Positions 1-5,908 of a stretch of 8,238 nucleotides of DNA are shown piece after piece. The translations under genes were made by a program, and so were the position numbers. The stretch's first letter is position 1. Each line of letters begins with the position of its first letter. The DNA is taken from contig CAZTAO010000111.1 in the NCBI GenBank assembly GCA_964611645.1, positions 1-8,238 of the forward strand, written 5' to 3'. The stretch is from CAZTAO01 sp964611645. GTDB taxonomy: Bacteria > Armatimonadota > UBA5829. The notes below the pieces were generated by a model. The model had not been told where the DNA came from. It did no database searches and saw only the letters and a list, made by a program, of their open reading frames with translations.

Positions 1-10
1 ATAGTATCGC

Positions 11-319
11 TCAAGTCAGGAAGCCAAACAAGGTGGGGGTGGTTTGACGCTTACTCTTGTCGAGGAAGCGCAGGATCCCGACGTAAAGGAATGTGACGGC
101 GAGGGTAATCAGGAAGTTCTGGCAGACTATCGAGATGAGGTGAAGCGAGGGAATGTCCCTCAGTAGCACGAACACGAACCCGGCAGCCGCACAGATAGAC
201 CACAAAAGCCACCATTTGACGCCTTTGTAGGTCTTATTGGCCGAGGAGTGGAGCGTGAAGACCATGACCTGAACGAGGTGGGTAATGCCCAAGACCGCAG
301 CAAGGGTACGTACATCCAT
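11..319 (-). CDS. Truncated membrane sensor domain like the N-terminus of GGDEF proteins
   Basis: From the ATG at 317-319 this encodes about 102 residues: a short 'MDVRTL' leader and three hydrophobic helices (about residues 4-24, 35-54 and 58-83), then a basic 'DKSKRQ' segment and a stop at 11-13. The opening and the spacing of the helices resemble the multi-helix membrane sensor found ahead of GGDEF (diguanylate cyclase) domains in many bacteria. That is recalled family knowledge; no GGDEF domain lies inside the window. Full sensors of this type have six or more helices, so this reading frame ends just where a fourth helix ('TLFGFL') begins. It is either a gene broken by a nonsense mutation or frameshift, or a short stand-alone membrane protein; only 10 bases remain beyond the stop. 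Other starts are ATG at 325 and ATG at 361. None has a clear Shine-Dalgarno. I chose 319 because it gives the family-like N-terminus. Confidence 0.5.
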   Translation of the reverse strand: MDVRTLAAVLGITHLVQVMVFTLHSSANKTYKGVKWWLLWSICAAAGFVFVLLRDIPSLHLISIVCQNFLITLAVTFLYVGILRFLDKSKRQTTPTLFGFLT

Positions 320-361
320 GATCATGCCCGCACAACCGAAGTTTCGTGCCCGCCAATACAT

Positions 362-590
362 CTAAAGCCCACACGCTTGACCCCCTGCCGGATCCCGTAT
401 CGCTTCACGTACACCTTGTCAGTGTCAACGGAAACGTCGCTTCCTCATTGCTCCGGGCCTTCGCCCAGACTACCCACCCGAAACTCTATTCTTGTGGTTA
501 GTACCGGTTGCGTTCCAACTTTGATAGGTTATAGCTCTCGATTACCAGGCTCCTGCGGGGCCTTTCGTCTAGAAATCAGACCGCGACCGC
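362..590. other. Short intergenic region, no gene seen
   Basis: This 229-base gap follows the polysaccharide export gene and precedes the membrane-sensor gene. I see no start codon with a good ribosome site on either strand and no recognisable protein. A GC-rich hairpin lies at 547-563 (listed separately). A 25-codon open stretch on the minus strand directly after a TGA near 577 has no start codon and no match I recognise. Confidence 0.4.
547..570 (+). terminator. Possible weak terminator hairpin, plus strand orientation
   Basis: Stem 547-553 (AGGCTCC) pairs with 557-563 (GGGGCCT) through one G-T wobble around a three-base loop, and is followed by TTCGTCT. On the plus strand this resembles a weak intrinsic terminator. 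Read on the minus strand, the strand of all genes here, the stem has a C-A mismatch and no T tract, so it is a poor terminator for the export gene ending at 591. Confidence 0.2.
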
Positions 591-1808
591 CTATAGTCTA
601 TTCAGCGGAGTAATCAGCAGCGCGGTAGTGGAAAGTGCCCGGAATATGATTTCCCAATCCGGCCTCGTGGTCTCCGGTACCCAGATCACATCTCCCGGCA
701 GGATTGTTGGGTTTTGTGTGACATCCGCGCTCTTCAGGAACTTGCTCAGGTCTACGATCTTGCGCTCCTGCTTGCCATTCTCGGTCCTCAGCACAGCAAC
801 ATGTCTCATCTCGCCACGCTTGGTGTCCACCCCGCCGGCGTGAGCAACAGCCTCGGATAAGGATATTACCTTTGTCTCAGTGAGATTGTATACACCAGGA
901 GTTTTCACCCAACCCAGAACAGCGAATTTCAGATTCGATTCAGGAACAGTGATGAGGTCTCCAGCTTCCAACCTGAACGGCGTTACTTGCTTACCATCGA
1001 CCATTATCGCCGACAAATCTACAGATTCAACTACTCCAGAAAGCCGAGTCACTGTCACTCTGCTGAGCGCGGAGTCCGGCAGAGAGCCTCCGGCAACTGC
1101 TATGGCCTCGACTATGCCCGCCGTGTCTCCTCTAAGCCTGTATAGGCCAGGCATCTTCACCTTCCCGATCACATAGACGGGAATCAGTTCGACTGAGTTG
1201 AGAGTGACGACGTCCGAGGCAAACACAGCCAGGTTCCTAGAGGGACCTCCGGTCAACACGGCGGACAATGGGACAGTCTCTCTCTCACCGTTAGAAGCCC
1301 GAAGCAAAGTCACGGAAACGTCGGCGGGCAAAATACCACTCGCAAGCCCTCCGGCGGCGCTGAGCGCTTCGGTTATTCTCCAGCCCGGCTTGACTGCGTA
1401 GTTGCCAGGCTTGCCCACATCTCCCAATACATAAATCGCCTGAGGCCTGGGGGACCTAAGGGTAACGGCAACATCTGGCTCAACGAGCTTCTTCTTGAGA
1501 CTAAAGGTGAGTTCATTGGCCAACTGGGCTAGCGTCTTCCCGATAACCTTGATCGGCCCGGCTCCTGGGAAGTCCACAAAGCCGTCAGTTGATATATAGA
1601 AGTCTCCAGAATATTGCGCATGACCAACCACGATAACTGTCACAACATCCTCGGGGCCAAGCAGGTAATCCTGCGTCTGCGCAAGACAAACGCCTGAAAC
1701 CATAACAACCGCGAAGACACAGGCAAGAAGCGTCCATAGGACGCTTCGCCGGGTCGAGATGGAAAACTTCGATATCGATTCATAAAAAGAGACTAGCATT
1801 ATGCCCAC
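591..1808 (-). CDS. Polysaccharide biosynthesis/export protein with three SLBB domains
   Basis: A 405-residue protein of the Wza/Poly_export type, which forms or feeds the channel carrying capsule or exopolysaccharide out of the cell. An N-terminal signal segment lies at about residues 22-44, with likely signal peptidase I cleavage after 'VCLA'; there is no proper lipobox, unlike classical Wza. The Poly_export domain follows at about 46-118 ('LLGPEDVVTV', 'ISTDGFVDFPGAG', 'PDVAVTL'). Three SLBB domains start near 123, 210 and 294, each with a 'V.G.V..PG.Y' strand and an 'eA...AGG' helix. A hydrophobic C-terminal helix (about 385-400, 'WEIIFRALSTTALLI') may anchor it in a membrane. The GTG start at 1808 has GGAG seven bases upstream; an ATG three codons later is also possible. 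No Wzc/Wzz-type partner or glycosyltransferase is next to it in the window. The family call is firm; the polymer exported is unknown. Confidence 0.9.
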   Translation of the reverse strand: MGIMLVSFYESISKFSISTRRSVLWTLLACVFAVVMVSGVCLAQTQDYLLGPEDVVTVIVVGHAQYSGDFYISTDGFVDFPGAGPIKVIGKTLAQLANELTFSLKKKLVEPDVAVTLRSPRPQAIYVLGDVGKPGNYAVKPGWRITEALSAAGGLASGILPADVSVTLLRASNGERETVPLSAVLTGGPSRNLAVFASDVVTLNSVELIPVYVIGKVKMPGLYRLRGDTAGIVEAIAVAGGSLPDSALSRVTVTRLSGVVESVDLSAIMVDGKQVTPFRLEAGDLITVPESNLKFAVLGWVKTPGVYNLTETKVISLSEAVAHAGGVDTKRGEMRHVAVLRTENGKQERKIVDLSKFLKSADVTQNPTILPGDVIWVPETTRPDWEIIFRALSTTALLITPLNRL

Positions 1809-1930
1809 CTATTTGCTCCGCCAACACCGCCGACGCACAACTCCACACGGCCACAGCAGATTCATAAACCCTTAGCGACCGATTCCGCACCCTTGCCAAA
1901 GACAGCGCCAGACAATCTTCTACCAGAGAT

Positions 1931-1960
1931 AGACTAGCCGATTGGAATGCCATTTGTCAA
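1931..1960 (-). promoter_or_regulatory. Candidate sigma-70-type promoter for the export gene
   Basis: On the minus strand TTGACA (plus positions 1955-1960) is a perfect -35 hexamer. It is followed after 18 bases by TAGTCT (1931-1936), a poor -10 hexamer. It points toward the SLBB export gene about 120 bases downstream. The -35 match is strong and the -10 weak, so this is only a candidate. Confidence 0.3.
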
Positions 1961-2041
1961 CTTCAGTTAAGATTCCGAGGCTACCGACCCGACTTGGCAG
2001 ATAATGTTCTCATGGCAGGCAACACAGAGCGTTTGCGACTG

Positions 2042-2060
2042 TTCCTCGGAGGCCGAGGAA
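2042..2060. repeat. Perfect inverted repeat, 8-bp arms with 3-base loop
   Basis: TTCCTCGG (2042-2049) and CCGAGGAA (2053-2060) are exact reverse complements around AGG. No T tract follows on either strand, so it is not a standard intrinsic terminator. It could be an RNA hairpin in the transcript reading toward the export gene or a protein-binding site. Confidence 0.5.
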
Positions 2061-2207
2061 TGGACAGAAACTGCGGCTGTTGGTTTTTTGCATCCGCAAT
2101 GAATCAGCGTCACGAAGGTCACTGCTCCGTGTGGTTGTCCGGGACATATCAACGCTGTTGCGGAGTTATTTCAGAGGTTGCGCTCCGCTATCAGTATTCT
2201 CGGTGTT

Positions 2208-3911
2208 CTAGTCGGGGCAGTTCAGGGGATCGAGCCTAAGCACGTCAGCACGGACGTAGCCGCCTCGCTCGGCTATCGCTAAGTCGACGGCGTGAAGGTA
2301 TAGGCATTCCTTGAACTGAAACCCTTTCAAGTAGAGGTCATTCAGAGCGTAATCACGTAGGGCCGCAAAGGCAACTTCGCAGCCTGAGTCCAGGATATAC
2401 CGCTCAAGAGCGGCCACAGCGGGGACCCGGGCATCAAAACCGTCAGCAAGATAGACCTGAGGGCATCGAGGATAGCATAGCTGAGGGCTGCCGAAATGGC
2501 GCAGACAGTTGTAAAGAGCACTCTCGGAAGTGATACACAACGCGTGGCACTCCGTCCGGAATTGGGCAAAGGCACCGGCCACACAAACGAACGGAACGCC
2601 ATTTCCCAGCCTGTCAAACAACCAGGATTCGACCATGTTCGCAAAATCCAGGGGAATGGTGGCGAATGCGCTGTGGAGAAAAGTCCCGCGATCCCAGTTC
2701 ATGATCACCTTTGACTTTTCCACCAACTGCCGGACGCTGCGTTCAGTTACGCGGGTATCGTTGGGGCGCAGTTCTCGCATCCGCCCATATATATCGCGAA
2801 TGCACATCGGCTTCCCCGCATCCCTCAGTATTCTCTCAGCCAAATACCTCAACGACCCGCGCCGTGCGCTGCACGCGTCGCGAGAATAGACCACGTTATC
2901 CTTCACCCGAATTCGTTCGGTCTTGCTGGCCACGAAGTGCAGGAAACTTGCGGTCAAGTACAATGATTGGGAGTAGTCATGGCACTCCGCTGTACGCGCA
3001 CAACCAGAACGAATAAGCGTCAGGACTTGGGGCAGTTGTCGCTCCGAATCGCCTACTGCAAAAAGCTCCTCCAGCCGTGATACAACGGCATCACATCTCA
3101 CGCACGCGGACCGCACATCGCACACCAGTCTGGTCTTCCTGTCAACGTCAAAGTCTTCCGAGAGCCGCAGGACGGAGATGAGATCTTGAGTGTCTGGCCG
3201 CACGTCCCACTCGAGTATCTGTGCCAATCTCTCCGCCAACTCCTCAAGGCTACATACGCCGCAAGAGTTGGCGAGAGCTTCTCTTGCCGCCTGCCAGAAG
3301 TCACTCAGATTTGCCGCCATTGTTGGCGACCTTAGCGCTTTCAGACCCCGTTGCTCAACCTGCCGCACTCTCTCTCTCGTCACGCCCAACTGGGTGCCCA
3401 GTTCGTCGAGAGTCAGCACACGACCACCGGATAAGCCCAAACGGCCAACCAGCACAGTTTTCTCCCGCGGGACTATGCAGACCCGATCAACAAGCGTCTC
3501 AATCATGGCGCTCAAGTTGGCGAAAGATTCCCAAGCAGACTCCTGAAGACTCTGTGGGAGCCCTGGCCCGGTAGAGCTACGAGTCGCGTCCCGAGGCAGG
3601 TGAGTGCGGAGTTGTCGAGCGGTCAGACGTTTCTTTTTACGGATGGTTTGCCGAATGAGGCATTCCACACGGTCTTGGGCTATAAGAATCTCCTCAGCAA
3701 CCTCGAGTCCGTACCATGGAAGCGAAACCAGTTGTTCGGCTCCAAGCGACAAGAAGCCTGATAAGTCATGGATCTGAGCTCTGCGAATCAGATTGCGGGC
3801 GTCTGCAGTAAGAGTCTCGATCACAACTCGCAAGAGACGCTGGCCGCCATAAACTCGCGTTCCCTCATAGCCCACATCTGAGGTTGTCGCCCGCCCTATG
3901 TCATTCCTCAT
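2208..3911 (-). CDS. Putative regulator with alpha-CTD-like, sigma-region-4-like and winged-helix segments
   Basis: From ATG 3911 the protein has 567 residues; the frame also opens at TTG 3917, directly after a TGA. Numbering from the TTG, residues 33-80 look like the RNA polymerase alpha C-terminal domain ('LTADARNLIRRAQIHDLSGFL ... LVSLPWYGLEVAEEI'). Residues 152-197 look like sigma-70 region 4 with its helix-turn-helix ('LTLDELGTQLGVTRERVRQ', 'RGLKAL'). Further on, about 206-265, 353-420, 424-490 and 497-562 each have a winged-helix-like pattern; the 353-420 segment resembles HARE-HTH modules ('LAERILRDAGKPMCIRDIYGRM ... RSVRQLVEK'). No sigma region 2 is seen, so it is not a complete sigma factor. 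It is a likely cytoplasmic DNA- or RNA-polymerase-binding regulator. Cysteines are frequent but form no clear zinc motif. Ribosome site is weak. A palindrome lies just upstream (3943-3960). Target genes are unknown. Confidence 0.7.
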   Translation of the reverse strand: MRNDIGRATTSDVGYEGTRVYGGQRLLRVVIETLTADARNLIRRAQIHDLSGFLSLGAEQLVSLPWYGLEVAEEILIAQDRVECLIRQTIRKKKRLTARQLRTHLPRDATRSSTGPGLPQSLQESAWESFANLSAMIETLVDRVCIVPREKTVLVGRLGLSGGRVLTLDELGTQLGVTRERVRQVEQRGLKALRSPTMAANLSDFWQAAREALANSCGVCSLEELAERLAQILEWDVRPDTQDLISVLRLSEDFDVDRKTRLVCDVRSACVRCDAVVSRLEELFAVGDSERQLPQVLTLIRSGCARTAECHDYSQSLYLTASFLHFVASKTERIRVKDNVVYSRDACSARRGSLRYLAERILRDAGKPMCIRDIYGRMRELRPNDTRVTERSVRQLVEKSKVIMNWDRGTFLHSAFATIPLDFANMVESWLFDRLGNGVPFVCVAGAFAQFRTECHALCITSESALYNCLRHFGSPQLCYPRCPQVYLADGFDARVPAVAALERYILDSGCEVAFAALRDYALNDLYLKGFQFKECLYLHAVDLAIAERGGYVRADVLRLDPLNCPD

Positions 3912-3942
3912 ACGCAATCATCATCCAAGGTGTGTTCCACGC

Positions 3943-3960
3943 CTTATTGTCGACAAGAAG
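3943..3960. promoter_or_regulatory. Palindrome upstream of the regulator gene, possible operator
   Basis: The 10-base core TTGTCGACAA (3947-3956) is a perfect palindrome. With flanking CTT/AAG it extends to 18 bases with 8 of 9 pairs matching. It lies about 30 to 50 bases upstream of the regulator start. This is the usual position for an operator or autoregulatory site, but no partner copy was found in the window. Confidence 0.35.
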
Positions 3961-4119
3961 TCCAGGTATCCACATATGTATTCTTCGCGGGGGGTAGAAT
4001 GTCCTGCTAGGTGGGGCTTGGGCGTGTCAGGAAGCGTGGCTAATCGACTCCCAGTGAGTGGCTATGAAGGTGGCCATGATTAAGGGTTCTCCAATTGGCG
4101 TCCAGGCTCTGCACCAATT

Positions 4120-4360
4120 GCAAAAAGTCGCCCCCCCCGTCAAGTTGAAATCGCCGACATGATGAACCGGGTGGCAAATCACTCCTACGCATATGCGCAG
4201 GCTCTGGTCGCCGCAACACCCAAGGAACAAGTAGTCGCCTGTAGAATGATTCGCCGCGCGGCCGCAAGCCCTCCAGGCAGTCTATGGTCGGGATCGTGCC
4301 TGATGCGCATGTGGGGAATGCTGCAATCACCGCTCCGATCCACCCGAGAATCTGGCTCAC
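4120..4360 (-). pseudogene. Relic of a second gamma-glutamylcyclotransferase, C-terminal part only
   Basis: The minus-strand segment 4294-4223 encodes 'IDCLEGLRPRGESFYRR', aligning without gaps to 'IDRLEGFRPRGKSFYRR' of the intact cyclotransferase at 5590-5519. Counted by hand, 18 of 24 residues and 55 of 72 bases agree, and 13 of the 17 base differences fall at third codon positions. After 'LLVP' the similarity leaves this frame; a weak continuation ('RICV' against 'AWCY') appears in the next frame, suggesting a frameshift. The N-terminal 'YGTLKxG' half is absent. Upstream, GGGAGGGAGTC followed by GTG at 4358-4360 would start a short hydrophobic lead-in ('SQILGWIGAVIAAF') of unknown origin, so a small fusion peptide could still be made. 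It lies 3' of the pentapeptide gene on the same strand. Most likely dead. Confidence 0.65.
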
Positions 4361-4403
4361 GACTCCCTCCCCGATCATCCGCGTTCGCCCCGAGGTACTA
4401 GCG

Positions 4404-5078
4404 CTATAACCCTATCGCGCGCCCCAAGTGATTATCCGCCTGCCCCAACTGGCCATGGGTAACCTGGGCATTGGTGAAGTTTGTGTTGATAATGACCGCA
4501 TCGGTCAGGTCGGCCCCGGTTAGGTTGGCCTCAGACAGATTCGCGTCGGTAAGGGTAGCCCTATTCAGCCTTGCGTCTGTGAGATCGGCCTCGGAGAGGT
4601 CGGCTTTGGTGAAATTGACGTGGACAAAGTCAGCGCCGCGCGCCTTGGCACCCGCCAGCGAAGTCTTGATGAGGCTTGCCCCGCTGAAGTTGGCGCCGGT
4701 TAGGTCAGCCCACGCAAGGTCCGCGCCTGTAAGGTCCGCTTCCATCAGAAATGCGGAGGCAAGTTTCGCGCCCGTCAGGCTGGCTGCAAGAAGGTTCGCC
4801 TTGGGTAAAATGGCCTCCTCGATTTTCGCGTACGAAAGGTCCGCCCTTGACAGGTTAGCGCCGGAAAGATCAGCACTCGTGAGATCTGCCCGGGTGAGAT
4901 CTGCCATTGTGAGGTTGGCTCCGGACAGGCTGGCGCGCGACAGATCGGCCCTTGCAAGGCTGCTCATGCTGAGGTCGGCCTGTACAAGGTCCAGTTCAGC
5001 CGTGGGGTTTTCCAGCCTCCACTCCCGCAAGGCTCTTGTCCCCTGCTTGACTATTGCCACGTGCTCCTGATTTGCCAC
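4404..5078 (-). CDS. Pentapeptide-repeat protein
   Basis: From the GTG at 5078 the protein has 224 residues. After a helical N-terminus ('EHVAIVKQGTRALREWRLENP', about residues 4-25) comes an almost unbroken run of A(D/N)LxX pentapeptides to about residue 210, roughly 36 repeats, for example 'ADLTRADLTSADLSGANL'. Such repeats fold into a right-handed quadrilateral beta-helix. The N-terminal helix matches a common group of these proteins that begin 'NxEHlaxLkQG...W...NP'. No enzyme domain, signal peptide or membrane segment is seen, so it is probably cytoplasmic. Some pentapeptide proteins (Qnr, MfpA) mimic DNA and protect gyrase, but most have no known role and nothing here picks one. The start at 5078 is chosen because AAGAGG lies seven bases upstream; the longer TTG start at 5084 would sit too close to it. 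It probably has its own promoter in the gap before it. Confidence 0.88.
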   Translation of the reverse strand: MANQEHVAIVKQGTRALREWRLENPTAELDLVQADLSMSSLARADLSRASLSGANLTMADLTRADLTSADLSGANLSRADLSYAKIEEAILPKANLLAASLTGAKLASAFLMEADLTGADLAWADLTGANFSGASLIKTSLAGAKARGADFVHVNFTKADLSEADLTDARLNRATLTDANLSEANLTGADLTDAVIINTNFTNAQVTHGQLGQADNHLGRAIGL

Positions 5079-5200
5079 ATCCAAGCCTCTTGGGAACGCT
5101 TACCCAGATTCCTACGACCCTAAGCCACGGGAAAATGAATCCGGGATAAACCATCTGAATTCGCGCATATCCGTCTGTTGCTGATTTCTCAGCTTACCTT

Positions 5201-5223
5201 AGTATACAACAGTTCTGTGTCAA
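5201..5223 (-). promoter_or_regulatory. TTGACA and TATACT hexamers with unusually short spacing
   Basis: On the minus strand TTGACA (plus 5218-5223) is followed by TATACT (5201-5206) with only 11 bases between. Each matches a promoter hexamer well, but normal spacing is 16 to 18 bases. It lies about 120 bases upstream of the pentapeptide gene. It may be a promoter needing an activator, an operator, or chance. Confidence 0.2.
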
Positions 5224-5233
5224 TATCCTCGTT

Positions 5234-5264
5234 CCTGGTTACTGAACCAGGGTGCCGCCGGCAC
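5234..5264. repeat. Two adjacent inverted repeats
   Basis: CCTGGTT (5234-5240) pairs exactly with AACCAGG (5245-5251) around ACTG. Directly beside it, GTGCC (5252-5256) pairs with GGCAC (5260-5264) around GCC. No T tract follows on either strand. The pair lies just upstream, on the minus strand, of the TTGACA hexamer, a position suited to a regulator site. Confidence 0.4.
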
Positions 5265-5397
5265 TAACTGCATCGTTCGCGGATATCTCGCCAAGCTGAT
5301 CGAGAACGGCTAGGGTCGTGCGGTTCTTATCCAGTGGCCACCCAGATGTGATCAACGCATTTCAGCAGATCGTGGACTCAACAAGCCTGGAGGGATA

Positions 5398-5424
5398 GGG
5401 GGAGGGCATTGCCAGCCTACCCCC
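5398..5424 (-). terminator. Possible terminator hairpin at the operon end
   Basis: At the stop codon of the cyclotransferase, minus-strand GGGGG-T-AGGC pairs with GCCC-T-CCCCC around a seven-base loop, with one internal mismatch and one wobble. The tract after it (TATCCCTCC) is T-poor, so it is a weak intrinsic terminator at best; the location at the end of the five-gene operon is what supports it. Confidence 0.35.
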
Positions 5425-5908
5425 ACCGTGTCAATCCCGTGGGCTTCAGCATACCGGCAACACCCGGTCCGGCCACATAGCACCAGGCAGTGGTCACGCG
5501 CTTGCCTGCGAGTATCACCGGGACAAGCACGCGCCTGTAGAATGATTTACCGCGAGGCCGAAACCCCTCGAGCCGATCTATCGGCGGCATTGTTCTCACG
5601 GGGTCGGGCAATGTGACTAGCTCGCCCTCTATCCATTGCCAATCCTCGTCGTCACATTCCGGATGTCGTACGGCCTCCGAGGTGAGGCGCTGCTGCAGAG
5701 CGAGGTCGGCAACGATATCAGCAGAACCAACAGCGATGATGTCCTTAGCCGGCACTTCCAGCACAGGGATACCGCTGCCAAGTTCGTAGAGCCGACCGCG
5801 CACAGTAGCTGGCTCAATGGATAGCGCCTCAGAGCAGTAAGGTGCGTGATTCCAGTAGCCCAACTTCAAAGTACCGTAGACCACCATGCCAAAGACTACA
5901 TTATCCAC
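5417..5908 (-). CDS. Gamma-glutamylcyclotransferase family protein (AIG2/GGACT type)
   Basis: From the GTG at 5908 this is a 163-residue cytoplasmic protein. 'VVYGTLKLGYWNH' (residues 9-21) is the family signature loop that binds the gamma-glutamyl group. 'GELVTL' (95-100) carries the likely catalytic glutamate, E96. 'IDRLEGFRPRGKSFYRR' (110-126) followed by 'VLVPVIL' and 'AWCYV' (141-145) are the conserved C-terminal strands. Enzymes of this fold cut gamma-glutamyl amines or peptides by cyclisation, releasing 5-oxoproline; in butirosin synthesis BtrG removes a gamma-glutamyl protecting group this way. A stretch between about residues 55 and 92 is longer and more acidic than in minimal family members. 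The GTG is chosen because GGAGG lies six bases upstream; a longer ATG start at 5953 would reach further into the preceding gene. It overlaps the amidotransferase gene by 8 bases. The exact substrate is unknown. Confidence 0.88.
   Translation of the reverse strand: MDNVVFGMVVYGTLKLGYWNHAPYCSEALSIEPATVRGRLYELGSGIPVLEVPAKDIIAVGSADIVADLALQQRLTSEAVRHPECDDEDWQWIEGELVTLPDPVRTMPPIDRLEGFRPRGKSFYRRVLVPVILAGKRVTTAWCYVAGPGVAGMLKPTGLTRWG

Larger units (their letters stand above)
1809..2207. other. About 400-base intergenic or leader region upstream of the export gene
   Basis: No convincing gene lies here on either strand. It contains a candidate promoter for the export gene (1931-1960), a perfect 8-base-pair inverted repeat (2042-2060) and a looser GCGGAG/CTCCGC pairing (2160-2188) just after the regulator gene. 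The distance from the candidate promoter to the export gene start is about 120 bases, so a structured 5' leader is possible. I do not recognise a known riboswitch class. Confidence 0.4.
5079..5416. other. Intergenic region between the cyclotransferase and pentapeptide genes
   Basis: This gap of about 340 bases separates the right-hand operon from the pentapeptide gene. It holds two adjacent inverted repeats (5234-5264), an imperfect TTGACA/TATACT pair (5201-5223) and a GC-rich hairpin at the operon end (5398-5424). No coding sequence with a start is visible. A plus-strand open stretch at 5203-5313 has no start codon. Confidence 0.4.

Noticed and set aside
248..613. 121-codon plus-strand frame across the left intergenic region
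   Set aside because: It overlaps the 5' half of the sensor gene in antisense and the end of the export gene, lacks a ribosome site and resembles no family.
2068..2090. Plus-strand T6 run (2083-2088) as an intrinsic terminator
   Set aside because: The sequence before it forms at most a four-base-pair stem, and there is no plus-strand gene to terminate.
1967..2152. Minus-strand frame with 'CVACHENIICQ', resembling a CxxCH haem-binding motif
   Set aside because: TTG start without a ribosome site, no signal peptide, no second motif; it lies across the perfect hairpin and is best explained by chance.
3190..3574. Two overlapping plus-strand frames of about 117 codons inside the regulator gene
   Set aside because: Antisense shadows of the regulator's coding sequence with no recognisable domain or ribosome site.
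4411..5000. Regularly spaced repeats that could be taken for a CRISPR array
   Set aside because: The period is 15 bases with no unique spacers and it encodes pentapeptide repeats in frame.
4471..5070. 199-codon plus-strand open frame opposite the pentapeptide gene
   Set aside because: It is the antisense shadow of regular 15-base repeats and gives an artificial Ala/Ser/Arg/Val repeat; no ribosome site or family match.
5203..5313. Plus-strand open stretch ending 'RGYLAKLIENG'
   Set aside because: It reads somewhat like protein but has no start codon, is bounded by stops, and lies across the palindromes. At most a remnant I cannot identify.
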